A stretch of DNA of 64,000 nucleotides. It comes from Butyrivibrio sp. XPD2002. GTDB lineage: Bacteria; Bacillota; Clostridia; Lachnospirales; Lachnospiraceae. A program made the position numbers and the translations under genes. A model generated the notes under the pieces. It was not told the DNA's origin, did no database searches, and saw nothing but the letters and a program-made list of their open reading frames with translations. The stretch covers positions 496,001-560,000 of the forward strand of contig NZ_AUIY01000001.1 in NCBI RefSeq assembly GCF_000423945.1. Reading direction: 5' to 3'. Shown piece after piece: positions 7,961-15,501 of the stretch (positions are counted from its first letter, which is position 1; each line of letters begins with the position of its first letter).

Positions 7961-8995
7961 TCAGATTTTAATCTTAGCCTTTTTGAGAAGCTTCTTATAA
8001 GCCTTCTTGCAGCTCTTGGGCATCTTCAGTTTGAAGTTCTTAGCATCCTTACCGAATGCCTTCTTGCCAAATGATGCGATCTTTGTTGACTTAACTGTTA
8101 CCTTCTTAAGCTTCTTACATTTGTAGAATGCTTCCTTGCCGATAGAAGTAACATTAGCGCCGATTGTAACCTTCTTAGTCTTCTTATTGCCCTTCATGAA
8201 GTTCTGAGCAATGTCTGTTACATTAAGGTTGAAACCTGCAAGTTTTACTGTTTCAGGAATGGTAACTTCCTTAGAAGCTGTTGCAAGGCTGATTGCGCTC
8301 AAGTTACCGGCAGCATCCATAATACGGTAATTGATGCCGTTATCCTGGAACTCTCTTCCGGGCACGAATGATACTGCAGGAGCAGCGTTTACTCTGTTGT
8401 TTGCAATAATCGGAGCATCTGAATATTTGATTTCAACATTGAACTCAAGGTTTCCAAGTGCATCAAGGTCCTCTTGTGAATATATATTTCTATTTGTATC
8501 GCCGCCTGTTACTTCATCAAGAAACATAAGCATGATCAGTGCTTCCCTCTCTGTGCACTCAGGATTCTGCATTATAGTCTTCTTGTTAATTACATATGTA
8601 CCTGTACCTGTTGAGCCATTAAGAGCAGATATTTTTACTGTATATCCATCAGACTGCTCTAAAAGAATTCCCTGATAAGGATTGTTTGATAAAACTGATG
8701 TAGCATGTCTGGAATCCTGATATTTTTCTGTAAACTTCCAATCATATGTAAGTACAGAAAACATAACTGCATAGCTATCACTAACTCCCTTGGGAATATT
8801 GTTAGGATCAGTAACACCATCTAAATCCTTTTCACTAAAGCCTACTGTCTTACCATTACTAAGATCTACAGACAGTTTTTTTGTTGCAGCCTTTGCAGTT
8901 ATGGAGCCAAGTCCAAGCGCACCTGCAAACATAAATGTAGCGCATGCAATTGTTGTTAAAGCTTTGCATACGCCTGTTTTGAAACTTTTCTTCAT
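7961..8995 (-). CDS. Secreted BspA-like leucine-rich repeat protein (paralogue 2)
   Basis: 344 residues: signal peptide (MKKSFKTGVCKALTTIACA, cleaved after TAKA), a variable middle with the islands NNPYQGILL, GTGTYVINKK, VEIKYSDAPI and FQDNGINYRIMDAAGNLSAI, and a C-terminal LRR_5 region (KKTKKVTIGANVTSIGKEAF, KKLKKVTVKSTKI) with a Lys-rich tail. A frame 24 codons longer exists, but the promoter (9038-9066) predicts a transcript start near 9031, inside that extension, and the other paralogues all begin at MKKS after GGAGGnnnnTGGGGAA. Hence ATG at 8995. It has a paired CTTAAG box upstream of the -35. Confidence 0.85.
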   Translation of the reverse strand: MKKSFKTGVCKALTTIACATFMFAGALGLGSITAKAATKKLSVDLSNGKTVGFSEKDLDGVTDPNNIPKGVSDSYAVMFSVLTYDWKFTEKYQDSRHATSVLSNNPYQGILLEQSDGYTVKISALNGSTGTGTYVINKKTIMQNPECTEREALIMLMFLDEVTGGDTNRNIYSQEDLDALGNLEFNVEIKYSDAPIIANNRVNAAPAVSFVPGREFQDNGINYRIMDAAGNLSAISLATASKEVTIPETVKLAGFNLNVTDIAQNFMKGNKKTKKVTIGANVTSIGKEAFYKCKKLKKVTVKSTKIASFGKKAFGKDAKNFKLKMPKSCKKAYKKLLKKAKIKI

Positions 8996-9037
8996 TTCCC
9001 CATTTTCCTCCATAAAAACTAAAATTTGATATTTATT

Positions 9038-9066
9038 ATCCTGCCATTTTTTTGAGTTTGTGTCCA
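9038..9066 (-). promoter_or_regulatory. Promoter of BspA-like paralogue 2
   Basis: TGGACA (9066-9061), 17-bp spacer ending in TGG, CAGGAT (9043-9038). Same design as the other family promoters. Confidence 0.6.
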
Positions 9067-9081
9067 TATTGTGATCTGATT

Positions 9082-9098
9082 CTTAAGATTTCCTTAAG
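9082..9098 (-). promoter_or_regulatory. Paired CTTAAG operator upstream of paralogue 2
   Basis: Two CTTAAG boxes, 9082-9087 and 9093-9098, 11 bp apart (one helical turn), with 15 bp between the inner box and the -35. The identical layout occurs at 11411-11427. The 11-bp direct-repeat geometry is typical of OmpR/PhoB-family response regulators; which regulator binds is unknown. Confidence 0.55.
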
Positions 9099-9137
9099 GA
9101 TACTTACAAAAAGAGTCAGATAATTGCAGGTACTGTC

Positions 9138-9175
9138 AAAAAAAATCGGCGACCCTAAAAATATTCAGAGTCGCC
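9138..9175 (-). terminator. Intrinsic terminator of BspA-like paralogue 3
   Basis: GGCGAC / GTCGCC stem (9148-9153, 9170-9175) followed on the minus strand by GATTTTTTTT; 12 nt after the stop at 9188. Confidence 0.8.
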
Positions 9176-9187
9176 AAAATGAAAAAA

Positions 9188-10183
9188 TCAGTATTTAATC
9201 TTCGCCTTCTTAAGGAGCTTCTTGTAAGTCTTCTTGCAGCTCTTGGGAAGCTTTAATTTGAATTTCTTTGCATCCTTACCGAATGCCTTCTTTCCAAAGG
9301 TTGTGATCTTTGTAGAAGTAATTGTAACTTTCTTTAGTTTTTTACATTTGTAGAACGCTTCATTCCCTATAGATGTAACGTTAGAACCGATTGTAACCTT
9401 CTTTACCTTCTTGTTGCCTTTCATAAAATTCGGAGCAACATCAATAACATTCAGGTTATAGCCTTCAAAGCCAACAGAATCAGGGATAGTAACGCTCTTT
9501 GAATTGGCAGTGAGGCTGATTGCGCTAAGGTTACCTATCGCATCCATTATGCGATATTTTATTCCGTTGTCCTCGAACTCTCCTCCCTGAATTAAGGATA
9601 CTTTACCGGTTCCTTTTGCCTCCTCATCCTTAACAATTGGAGTATCCGAAAATTTTATTTCAACATTGAATACAGAGTCACCATACAAAGTCCGCTCTCC
9701 TAAGAGCAACTCCTCCAGCCAATTTATATTCATCCAGGCTTCATCTTCATTAAACCTATGAGAATTAACTAATGTTTCCTTAGAAATTACATATTTTCCT
9801 GTTCCTGTTGAATTACTTAGGGCACTCACTGTAACATCAGAATTATCTGATTCTTTATATTCCGCTCCCTGGTAAGGTTTTTCAGAAAACACAATCTTGA
9901 AATCTTCTGCTTCAAAATCATCCATTATACCTTGCGTGTCATACATATTCATTAAAATTAATACTACAACTGCATCCTTATAGTCTTTGGTATAATTTTT
10001 GTCTTTCCTCATCTGTTTTTCATTAAAAACTATATTTCTACCATTGCTAAGATCAACAGTCCAGGATGAAGTTGCTGCCTTTGCAGATATGGAATTAATT
10101 CCAAGTGCTCCTGCAAAAACAAAAGCAGCGCATGCAATAGTAGTTATAACCTTGCATGCGCCTATTTTAATACTTTTCTTCAT
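9188..10183 (-). CDS. Secreted BspA-like leucine-rich repeat protein (paralogue 3)
   Basis: 331 residues with the family layout: signal peptide MKKSIKIGACKVITTIACA cleaved after SAKA, acidic variable middle (DTQGIMDDFEAEDFKIV, WMNINWLEELLLGE), islands SEKPYQGAEY, GTGKYVISKETL, VEIKFSDTPI and FEDNGIKYRIMDAIGNLSAI, then the LRR_5 block and a basic tail (SCKKTYKKLLKKAKIKY). Of the minus-strand copies it has the most divergent middle and the shortest length. Start supported by TAGGAGG and by alignment with the paralogues. The promoter is at 10224-10253, without the CTTAAG pair. Confidence 0.85.
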   Translation of the reverse strand: MKKSIKIGACKVITTIACAAFVFAGALGINSISAKAATSSWTVDLSNGRNIVFNEKQMRKDKNYTKDYKDAVVVLILMNMYDTQGIMDDFEAEDFKIVFSEKPYQGAEYKESDNSDVTVSALSNSTGTGKYVISKETLVNSHRFNEDEAWMNINWLEELLLGERTLYGDSVFNVEIKFSDTPIVKDEEAKGTGKVSLIQGGEFEDNGIKYRIMDAIGNLSAISLTANSKSVTIPDSVGFEGYNLNVIDVAPNFMKGNKKVKKVTIGSNVTSIGNEAFYKCKKLKKVTITSTKITTFGKKAFGKDAKKFKLKLPKSCKKTYKKLLKKAKIKY

Positions 10184-10223
10184 TTCCCCAAATTCCTCCT
10201 AATACTTTTTTTCAGCAAAAGCT

Positions 10224-10253
10224 ATCATGCCATATTTTAGGAGGATGAGTCAA
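10224..10253 (-). promoter_or_regulatory. Promoter of BspA-like paralogue 3
   Basis: TTGACT (10253-10248), 18-bp spacer ending in TGG, CATGAT (10229-10224). No CTTAAG pair upstream, because the end of the neighbouring paralogue begins 20 bp away. Confidence 0.6.
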
Positions 10254-10273
10254 TAGATTATATTTTTTCGTAA

Positions 10274-11317
10274 TTAGAACTTAATTTTTGCCTTCTTAAG
10301 GAGCTTCTTATAAGCTTTTTTGCAGCTCTTAGGCATCTTAAGTGTGAAGTTCTTAGCGTCCTTACCGAATGCCTTCTTACCAATTATTGTAAGCTTTGTA
10401 GACTTGACTGTAACCTTCTTAAGCTTCTTGCACTGGTAGAATGCCTTGCTTCCTATTGATGTTACGTTAGAACCGATTGTAACCTTCTTTACCTTCTTGT
10501 TGCCCTTCATGAAGTTCTGAGCAATATCAGTAACGTTAAGGGAAACACCTGAATAATTTACAGAATCCGGAATAGTAACGTTCTTTGCATTTGATGTAAG
10601 GCTGATTGCGCTGAGGTTACCAGCTGCATCAAGGATACGATATTTGATTCCGTTGTCCTCGATCTCGCTTCCTACTTCATAGGTTACTGTAGGATTTGAA
10701 TTTACCTTGTTATCTGTTTTAACAGGAATATCTGAATACTTAACTTCAACTACATACTCGATGTCCTTAGGCTCAATGCCATTATTCTGGAAATATGCAT
10801 TCACATCTCCTGAATACATAGCATCAAGTGCTGTCATAAATTCCATAGCTTCTTCATCAAGATTATCTTTATCAAAGCCAAAAACATCAGCACACTGCTT
10901 AACAACATCCTTGTTAAGTACGTATTTAGCTGTACCTACTGAACCCTCAGCAGCACGAATATTGGCTGTAGTGCCATTCATTGTCAGAACGATTCCCTGA
11001 TAAGGGTTCTTAGACAATACAGATGTAAGCTGAGTGCTTATAGCACCATCAAAGCTACGTGCATTTGGATCATAGCAAACCATTATCATGGCAAGTACAT
11101 ATGAATCCACATAGTCTTTTGTAGGCTTGTAGACATCTACACCCTGCATAGTGTAATTTATTACTCTTCCATTTCTAAGATCTACAGTAGAATTCTTAGT
11201 TGTAGCAGCAGCTTTTGCAGTTACAGAGTTAAATCCAAGAGCACCTGCAAACATGAGTGCAGCGCATGCAATAGTTGTCAGAGCTTTGCAAACGCCTGTT
11301 TTAAAACTTTTTTTCAT
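10274..11317 (-). CDS. Secreted BspA-like leucine-rich repeat protein (paralogue 4)
   Basis: 347 residues. Signal peptide MKKSFKTGVCKALTTIACA is almost identical to paralogue 2, and the C-terminal block (KKVKKVTIGSNVTSIGSKAF, KKLKKVTVKSTKL, SCKKAYKKLLKKAKIKF) is nearly the same as in paralogues 2 and 3. The middle differs (QCADVFGFDKDNLDEEAMEF, DAMYSGDVNAYFQNNGIEP) but keeps KNPYQGIVL, GTAKYVLNKDV, VEVKYSDIPV and IEDNGIKYRILDAAGNLSAI. GAGAGGAA before the ATG supports the start. Paralogue 3 follows 90 nt downstream but has its own promoter. Confidence 0.85.
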   Translation of the reverse strand: MKKSFKTGVCKALTTIACAALMFAGALGFNSVTAKAAATTKNSTVDLRNGRVINYTMQGVDVYKPTKDYVDSYVLAMIMVCYDPNARSFDGAISTQLTSVLSKNPYQGIVLTMNGTTANIRAAEGSVGTAKYVLNKDVVKQCADVFGFDKDNLDEEAMEFMTALDAMYSGDVNAYFQNNGIEPKDIEYVVEVKYSDIPVKTDNKVNSNPTVTYEVGSEIEDNGIKYRILDAAGNLSAISLTSNAKNVTIPDSVNYSGVSLNVTDIAQNFMKGNKKVKKVTIGSNVTSIGSKAFYQCKKLKKVTVKSTKLTIIGKKAFGKDAKNFTLKMPKSCKKAYKKLLKKAKIKF

Positions 11318-11366
11318 TTTCCCAATTTCCTCTCTAAAATTTTATTTCATTTTTACAGCAAGGGAT

Positions 11367-11395
11367 ATCTTGCCACACTTTAAAAATTTATTCAA
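11367..11395 (-). promoter_or_regulatory. Promoter of BspA-like paralogue 4
   Basis: TTGAAT (11395-11390), 17-bp spacer ending in TGG, CAAGAT (11372-11367). Matches the promoter of paralogue 1 in spacing and -10. Confidence 0.65.
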
Positions 11396-11410
11396 CGAGA
11401 AGGGTGATTT

Positions 11411-11427
11411 CTTAAGATTTACTTAAG
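11411..11427 (-). promoter_or_regulatory. Paired CTTAAG operator upstream of paralogue 4
   Basis: CTTAAG at 11411-11416 and 11422-11427, 11 bp apart, 15 bp upstream of the -35. Same layout as at 9082-9098. Confidence 0.55.
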
Positions 11428-11468
11428 ATAAGATTCAAAAGGCGTCAGATAATTTCTTTTTATTTCCA

Positions 11469-11505
11469 AAAAAGTCGGTGACCTCACACAAAATGAAGTC
11501 ACCGA
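11469..11505 (-). terminator. Intrinsic terminator of the lipoprotein gene
   Basis: TCGGTGACTTC / GAGGTCACCGA stem (one mismatch) followed by TTTTTT on the minus strand; 15 nt after the stop at 11520. Confidence 0.85.
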
Positions 11506-11519
11506 TAAAACACTATTCA

Positions 11520-13091
11520 TTATTTATACAAATTTAGGAGTGAAGGATCCGGAATATCATCAGTTATCATCGTATAGGTCTCCCATTCGATGGTTTTGTG
11601 TTTATCCCAATAATCCTGATAGCACTTAAGTTTATCTTCAAGAGTGTTTCCCTTAGCCACATCCATATTATAGATATAGTTATCAAACACCTTCTTTTCA
11701 AGGTAATCATCCATATAGCTGTAGTCCCAGGATTCATCAGTTGGTTTCATGAAAAGTGTAAACATAGGTGTCTCATAATCTGAAGTAAGAACTGCCTCAA
11801 CACATATGGGCTCATTTCCAACAGGAGGCTTTATGATAGCAAACCATTCCTTGTCGCCATCGTCAGTACCTATTTCACCGGTAACCTGTATCCATCCGTC
11901 ATCCCTGAACTCACTTTTCAGATTTTTAAAATTCCTGGAATCGCCCATTATGGAACGGATAAATACTATCGGTTTCTTCTTTTCATCAATAACAATACGA
12001 GCGAAGGCATTTGTTCCTGTGCCGTCAAATGTTTTTCCGTAGAACTTACCTTCTCCGCCAAAAAACATCAATATTCCGTTGTAATCACTCACAAGCTTTA
12101 AAGCCTCGTCGAAGTCATAATCTGCTTCTACGGTTTCCTCCATGGAGTCATCTACAAGTCCAAGAGAACCGCCCTGTTCTTCACCGGGAAGACCAAGCGA
12201 GCCCCCACCCATGGCTTCCTGCCACTCATTCCACTTATCGCTGCCCTTCTTAGCAAACAAGTATTTTACCGTGTCAGACAAATTGAGAGTTATGCTGCCA
12301 TCGGCATTGATTTCGCCTACCTTTGTATTTCCATTAAGATAAAATTTGTTGTCTTCTATAGTTGTATCAAAATCCAGGCTCTGCTCAGCTACATACATGC
12401 TAAGAGTACCGTCTTCATTTACATTAAGATATTCTCCTGCCTCTATCCACACATCCTCTTCGCCATTTACAGAAGCTGCAACCGCATCGTAATATCCGCT
12501 TACTGAGCCATCATCAGCTTCCGCAGCACCAGCAATACTACCGGTCGTTGCCCCCGTATCATTCTCTGAGATTGCATCACCTGCTAAAGGTTCTGCAGCC
12601 TGGTCTCCTTCTGTAGCCTTCGTTGTTTCATCACCAAAGGTTCCTGTAGAGGCTTTAGTCTGCTCACCTGTACCGGCCTTTTCTTTTCCCTTTTGGGATG
12701 AAACTATATCGTTACACACAAGCGTTACTGTAACTCCGGAGCCTTCAAGATCTTCAAGCACCATAACTCCGTCCTTTAACGTTCCGTCAAAGGTGGCTCC
12801 GCCGCCCTCGCCATGGAAGGTTTCTCCGTCAAGCTTCCATTTGAAGCTACCGTCCTCATCTCCGCTTTGGAGACGTGCTTTTCCGCCCTTCTTAAGCTCA
12901 ATCGTAAGTCCATCTTCCCATACATCTTTTACGTTAAGCTCTATACCGCTCATTTTGGCAGTTGTGGCTTCATATAATCCAAGGTTTGGATCATCTGCTC
13001 CGCTGTCACTTCCACATGCGGTGAATAATAGCATGGCTAAGGTTACGATGGTACACGTCATCTTACTTATAATCATTCCCATTTTCTTCAT
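11520..13091 (-). CDS. Large surface lipoprotein with two tandem beta domains
   Basis: 523 residues. The signal peptide ends in LLFTAC, a lipobox with Cys at about residue 26. Residues about 35-130 and 200-285 look like two copies of one small beta domain: each opens LYEATTAKMSG or YYDAVAASVNG, continues with a charged strand and DGTLKDGVMVLE or ADGSITLNL, and ends in a hydrophobic strand. A Thr/Ala/Glu/Gly linker joins them, and a third, unrelated C-terminal region (about 310-523) is rich in aromatic and acidic residues. The function is unknown. A frame six codons longer exists, but AGGGG 8 nt before the ATG at 13091 fixes the start. The 64-bp repeat array lies just upstream. Confidence 0.82.
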   Translation of the reverse strand: MKKMGMIISKMTCTIVTLAMLLFTACGSDSGADDPNLGLYEATTAKMSGIELNVKDVWEDGLTIELKKGGKARLQSGDEDGSFKWKLDGETFHGEGGGATFDGTLKDGVMVLEDLEGSGVTVTLVCNDIVSSQKGKEKAGTGEQTKASTGTFGDETTKATEGDQAAEPLAGDAISENDTGATTGSIAGAAEADDGSVSGYYDAVAASVNGEEDVWIEAGEYLNVNEDGTLSMYVAEQSLDFDTTIEDNKFYLNGNTKVGEINADGSITLNLSDTVKYLFAKKGSDKWNEWQEAMGGGSLGLPGEEQGGSLGLVDDSMEETVEADYDFDEALKLVSDYNGILMFFGGEGKFYGKTFDGTGTNAFARIVIDEKKKPIVFIRSIMGDSRNFKNLKSEFRDDGWIQVTGEIGTDDGDKEWFAIIKPPVGNEPICVEAVLTSDYETPMFTLFMKPTDESWDYSYMDDYLEKKVFDNYIYNMDVAKGNTLEDKLKCYQDYWDKHKTIEWETYTMITDDIPDPSLLNLYK

Positions 13092-13132
13092 TATTGTTCC
13101 CCTCTTCATACTTTGCTGAAAAAAATAGTTTT

Positions 13133-13385
13133 CATGAACTACGTGTCTTTCTCATATTTCTACTTTTTGTCGCGTAGTATTATCGCTTAAATTGCACAAG
13201 GCTACGCGCCTTTTACATATTTTCCAATTTTTGTCGCGTAGTATTATCGCTTAAATCGCATAAGGCTACGCGCCTTTTACATATTTTCCAATTATTGTCG
13301 CGTAATTTTAAGGCTTAGGCCGCCCAAGACTACGCGCTTATTTCTAAATTTCCACTTTAATCAAGTAGTTCTATCGTAAAAGGTT
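13133..13385. repeat. Tandem array of 64-bp hairpin-containing repeats
   Basis: Three full 64-bp units start at 13167, 13231 and 13295. Units 1 and 2 differ at about 3 of 64 positions; unit 3 is clearly more diverged. Decayed half-units flank them (about 13133-13166 and 13359-13385). Each unit holds an inverted repeat CGCGTAG ... CTACGCG about 27 nt apart. It fills the gap between the gene at 13555 and the lipoprotein gene at 13091, where no coding frame is seen. A further small inverted repeat (CCAGTT / AACTGG, 13433-13460) lies between the array and the terminator. Confidence 0.85.
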
Positions 13386-13476
13386 CATGCTCTTCTATTA
13401 GTTACCTCTGATTTTTCATAAATTATTTGGGGCCAGTTACAGCATCATGAAATAAACTGGACCAGACAACTGTTTC

Positions 13477-13521
13477 AAAAAAGGGATGCCACCTAAGATA
13501 TGTCATCTAATGTAGCATCCC
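13477..13521 (-). terminator. Intrinsic terminator after LGVAG family member 2
   Basis: GGGATGC / GCATCCC arms around a 25-nt loop, followed on the minus strand by TTTTTTG; 33 nt after the stop at 13555. Confidence 0.75.
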
Positions 13522-13554
13522 CTTGATTATCTTCAATTTTCTTTGAAACAAAAA

Positions 13555-14247
13555 TCAGTTAACAATAGAACCGGCTATAGCAAAGCCCTTCTTGTTTCCA
13601 AAGCCTGCCTTTGTATATGTTATTGCACCATCCTTTAGCTTATCCTGATTCTTTTCTTTTATCTGTCCCTTCTTAAGACCTGCAACTCCTAAATAAATGC
13701 CTGTCTTTCCGTGCTCAATGTAAATCTTATATTTGTAAACTTCTGTTTTTCTCCAGCTCCAAATGTAATAAGTTGTACGTCCTTCTTTAGCTTTTAAAGT
13801 TTTAGAAGATGATGAAGCAGAATAATCCAGTCCTCCGCTCTGTATAAATACACCATCAGAATTGCCTTTTAATGTATTGCCATTGGCGTCAATCAAAAAG
13901 GTACAATAACTTGCTATTTTACCACCCTTTTTTCTGGATTCCTTAACTGTCTTTATAATATCCGTTTTAGACATTTTAGCTTTCTTTAAATTGAGCGTAA
14001 CCTCGTACTCATCATAATACCCCTTTTCTCCGTTAGCCCATTCAAGAGGAATCGCTTCTTTAATCTTTACAGAATTCATTGAAAAGGATGCTTTCTTAGC
14101 TTTAGCGCCCTTATACATTACAGCCTTTACTTTTCCGGAATTAGCAAATTTAACCTTTCCTGCTGCTTGCGCATTTACAGGCGCTAATGTAAATGCTACT
14201 ACCAAAGCAAGCATCAGCGCTAACATCTGTTTCATAATTTTCTTCAT
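13555..14247 (-). CDS. Secreted protein of unknown function, LGVAG family (member 2)
   Basis: 230 residues with a Sec signal peptide (MKKIMKQMLALMLALVVAFT, cleavage near NAQA). The mature protein is very Lys-rich (many AKKA, LKKAK and GNKKG motifs) with beta-type strands. Shared blocks with the protein at 7069-7782 (FLIDANGNTLKGNSD, YKIYIEHGKTGIYLGVAGLK, GAITYTKAGFGNKKG) show that the two are distant paralogues despite low overall identity. A frame 13 codons longer exists, but GGGGGTGA 6 nt before the ATG at 14247 and the signal peptide position fix the start. The function is unknown. Confidence 0.78.
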   Translation of the reverse strand: MKKIMKQMLALMLALVVAFTLAPVNAQAAGKVKFANSGKVKAVMYKGAKAKKASFSMNSVKIKEAIPLEWANGEKGYYDEYEVTLNLKKAKMSKTDIIKTVKESRKKGGKIASYCTFLIDANGNTLKGNSDGVFIQSGGLDYSASSSSKTLKAKEGRTTYYIWSWRKTEVYKYKIYIEHGKTGIYLGVAGLKKGQIKEKNQDKLKDGAITYTKAGFGNKKGFAIAGSIVN

Positions 14248-14284
14248 TTCTTTCACCCCCATAGTTTTTTTAATTTTCCGTGAC

Positions 14285-14326
14285 AAAAAAATAATCGTTA
14301 CAGAAAAAGCATCTCCATAACGATTA
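14285..14326 (-). terminator. Terminator-like hairpin between gpsA and the secreted-protein gene
   Basis: TAATCGTTA / TAACGATTA, a perfect 9-bp but AT-rich stem, followed by TTTTTTT. It may end the DUF512-der-plsY-gpsA transcript 136 nt after gpsA, or act as an attenuator for the gene at 14247. The rest of the 214-bp gap is AT-rich and shows no other clear signal. Confidence 0.6.
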
Positions 14327-14461
14327 ATATTTTAACATGTATCAATAACTAATTATCATTTTAATGTATAAAATTTTCATAAAATTTCATTCTAAACGAA
14401 ATAAAAAATCATAATGCTGATTCAGTACTTTTTTCAGTAATGACAAAGAATCCTCTGCATT

Positions 14462-15487
14462 TTACCATCCCTGGAGATCGTTCTCATCCTTCTTCTCTCT
14501 GCTCATAAGCTCTCTGACAGCTTCTATTGCAGGCTTATTATTAAAGAGCACCTCATTTACCTGCTCAACAATAGGCATCTCAACATCATATTTCTTTGCA
14601 AGAGCAAGTGCAGCTGCGGCGCTGTTAACACCCTCAACTACCATCTTGACTTCTCTTGTAGCTTCTTCACAAGTTTTACCCTGACCAATGAGAATACCTG
14701 CTCTTCTGTTTCTGGAATGCATGGAAGCACAGGTAACAACAAGATCGCCTATACCTGAAAGGCCCGAGAAGGTCTCATAATCTCCGCCCATTGCAGCACC
14801 AAGTCTTGACATCTCAGCGATACCTCTGGTGATAAGAGCAGCCTTTGCATTATCTCCAAAGCCAAGTCCATCACATACACCTGCCGCCAGAGCTATTACG
14901 TTCTTAAGCGCTGCACCGATCTCGATGCCCAGCATATCAGGACTTGTATAAACTCTGAAGCAATCTGACATAAAGGCATCCTGAACAGCCTTGGCAGATT
15001 CCTTGGAAAATGCGCTTACAACAATAGTAGTGGGAAGGTCTTTTCCAACCTCCTCTGCGTGAGAAGGTCCTGAAAGCACTGCCACATCTCTGCCCGGAAG
15101 GACGTCTAATATTACATCTGACATCAGCATAAGTGAGTCAGCCTCAATACCCTTTGCACAGTTTACGATTATCTGATGCCTCTCATCTTCGTTTGCAAGA
15201 TAAGGCTTCATCTTTTCACAAACTTCTCTGACAGCAATTGAAGGAACAGTTACGACAATCATATCCTTGTCCCTAAGCGCATCCTCCATGCTATCGGTTA
15301 TCTTAATAGAACCATCAAGAATTACTCCGGGAAGCTTGTCCTTGTCCTCCCTGTTTAGTTTAAGTCTTTCAGCAGATTCTCTGCTTCGTGCCCAAATAGT
15401 TACATTTGCTCCGTTTTTCCAAAGTGTTCTTGCAAGTGCAATTCCCCAGCTACCAGAGCCTATGACCGCTATGTTGTTACTGTCCAA
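14462..15487 (-). CDS. gpsA: Glycerol-3-phosphate dehydrogenase [NAD(P)+]
   Basis: 341-residue cytosolic enzyme reducing dihydroxyacetone phosphate to sn-glycerol 3-phosphate, the backbone for phospholipids. Rossmann motif GSGSWGIALA at residues 11-20, NCAKGIE near 113, SGPSHAEEV near 140, the catalytic Lys in AALKNVIALAAG near 190, and the substrate-binding RNRRAG near 255. The start codon is TTG, supported by AGGAGG 5 nt upstream; no ATG fits the Rossmann start. It lies 14 nt after plsY, which uses its product directly. Confidence 0.95.
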   Translation of the reverse strand: MDSNNIAVIGSGSWGIALARTLWKNGANVTIWARSRESAERLKLNREDKDKLPGVILDGSIKITDSMEDALRDKDMIVVTVPSIAVREVCEKMKPYLANEDERHQIIVNCAKGIEADSLMLMSDVILDVLPGRDVAVLSGPSHAEEVGKDLPTTIVVSAFSKESAKAVQDAFMSDCFRVYTSPDMLGIEIGAALKNVIALAAGVCDGLGFGDNAKAALITRGIAEMSRLGAAMGGDYETFSGLSGIGDLVVTCASMHSRNRRAGILIGQGKTCEEATREVKMVVEGVNSAAAALALAKKYDVEMPIVEQVNEVLFNNKPAIEAVRELMSREKKDENDLQGW

Positions 15488-15501
15488 GTTGTCCTCCTTT
15501 T

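Noticed and set aside
8996..9067. 24-codon N-terminal extension of BspA-like paralogue 2
   Set aside because: The extension begins upstream of the predicted transcript start, and the paralogues start at MKKS.
11355..11372. Sigma-54 promoter (TGGCA ... TTGC upstream of the LRR genes)
   Set aside because: The GG to GC distance is three bases too long, and the other paralogues lack the TTGC part. A SigA promoter with TGG-CAAGAT fits all four.
13133..13385. CRISPR array
   Set aside because: The whole 64-bp unit is repeated, with no unique spacers between short repeats, and no cas genes are near.
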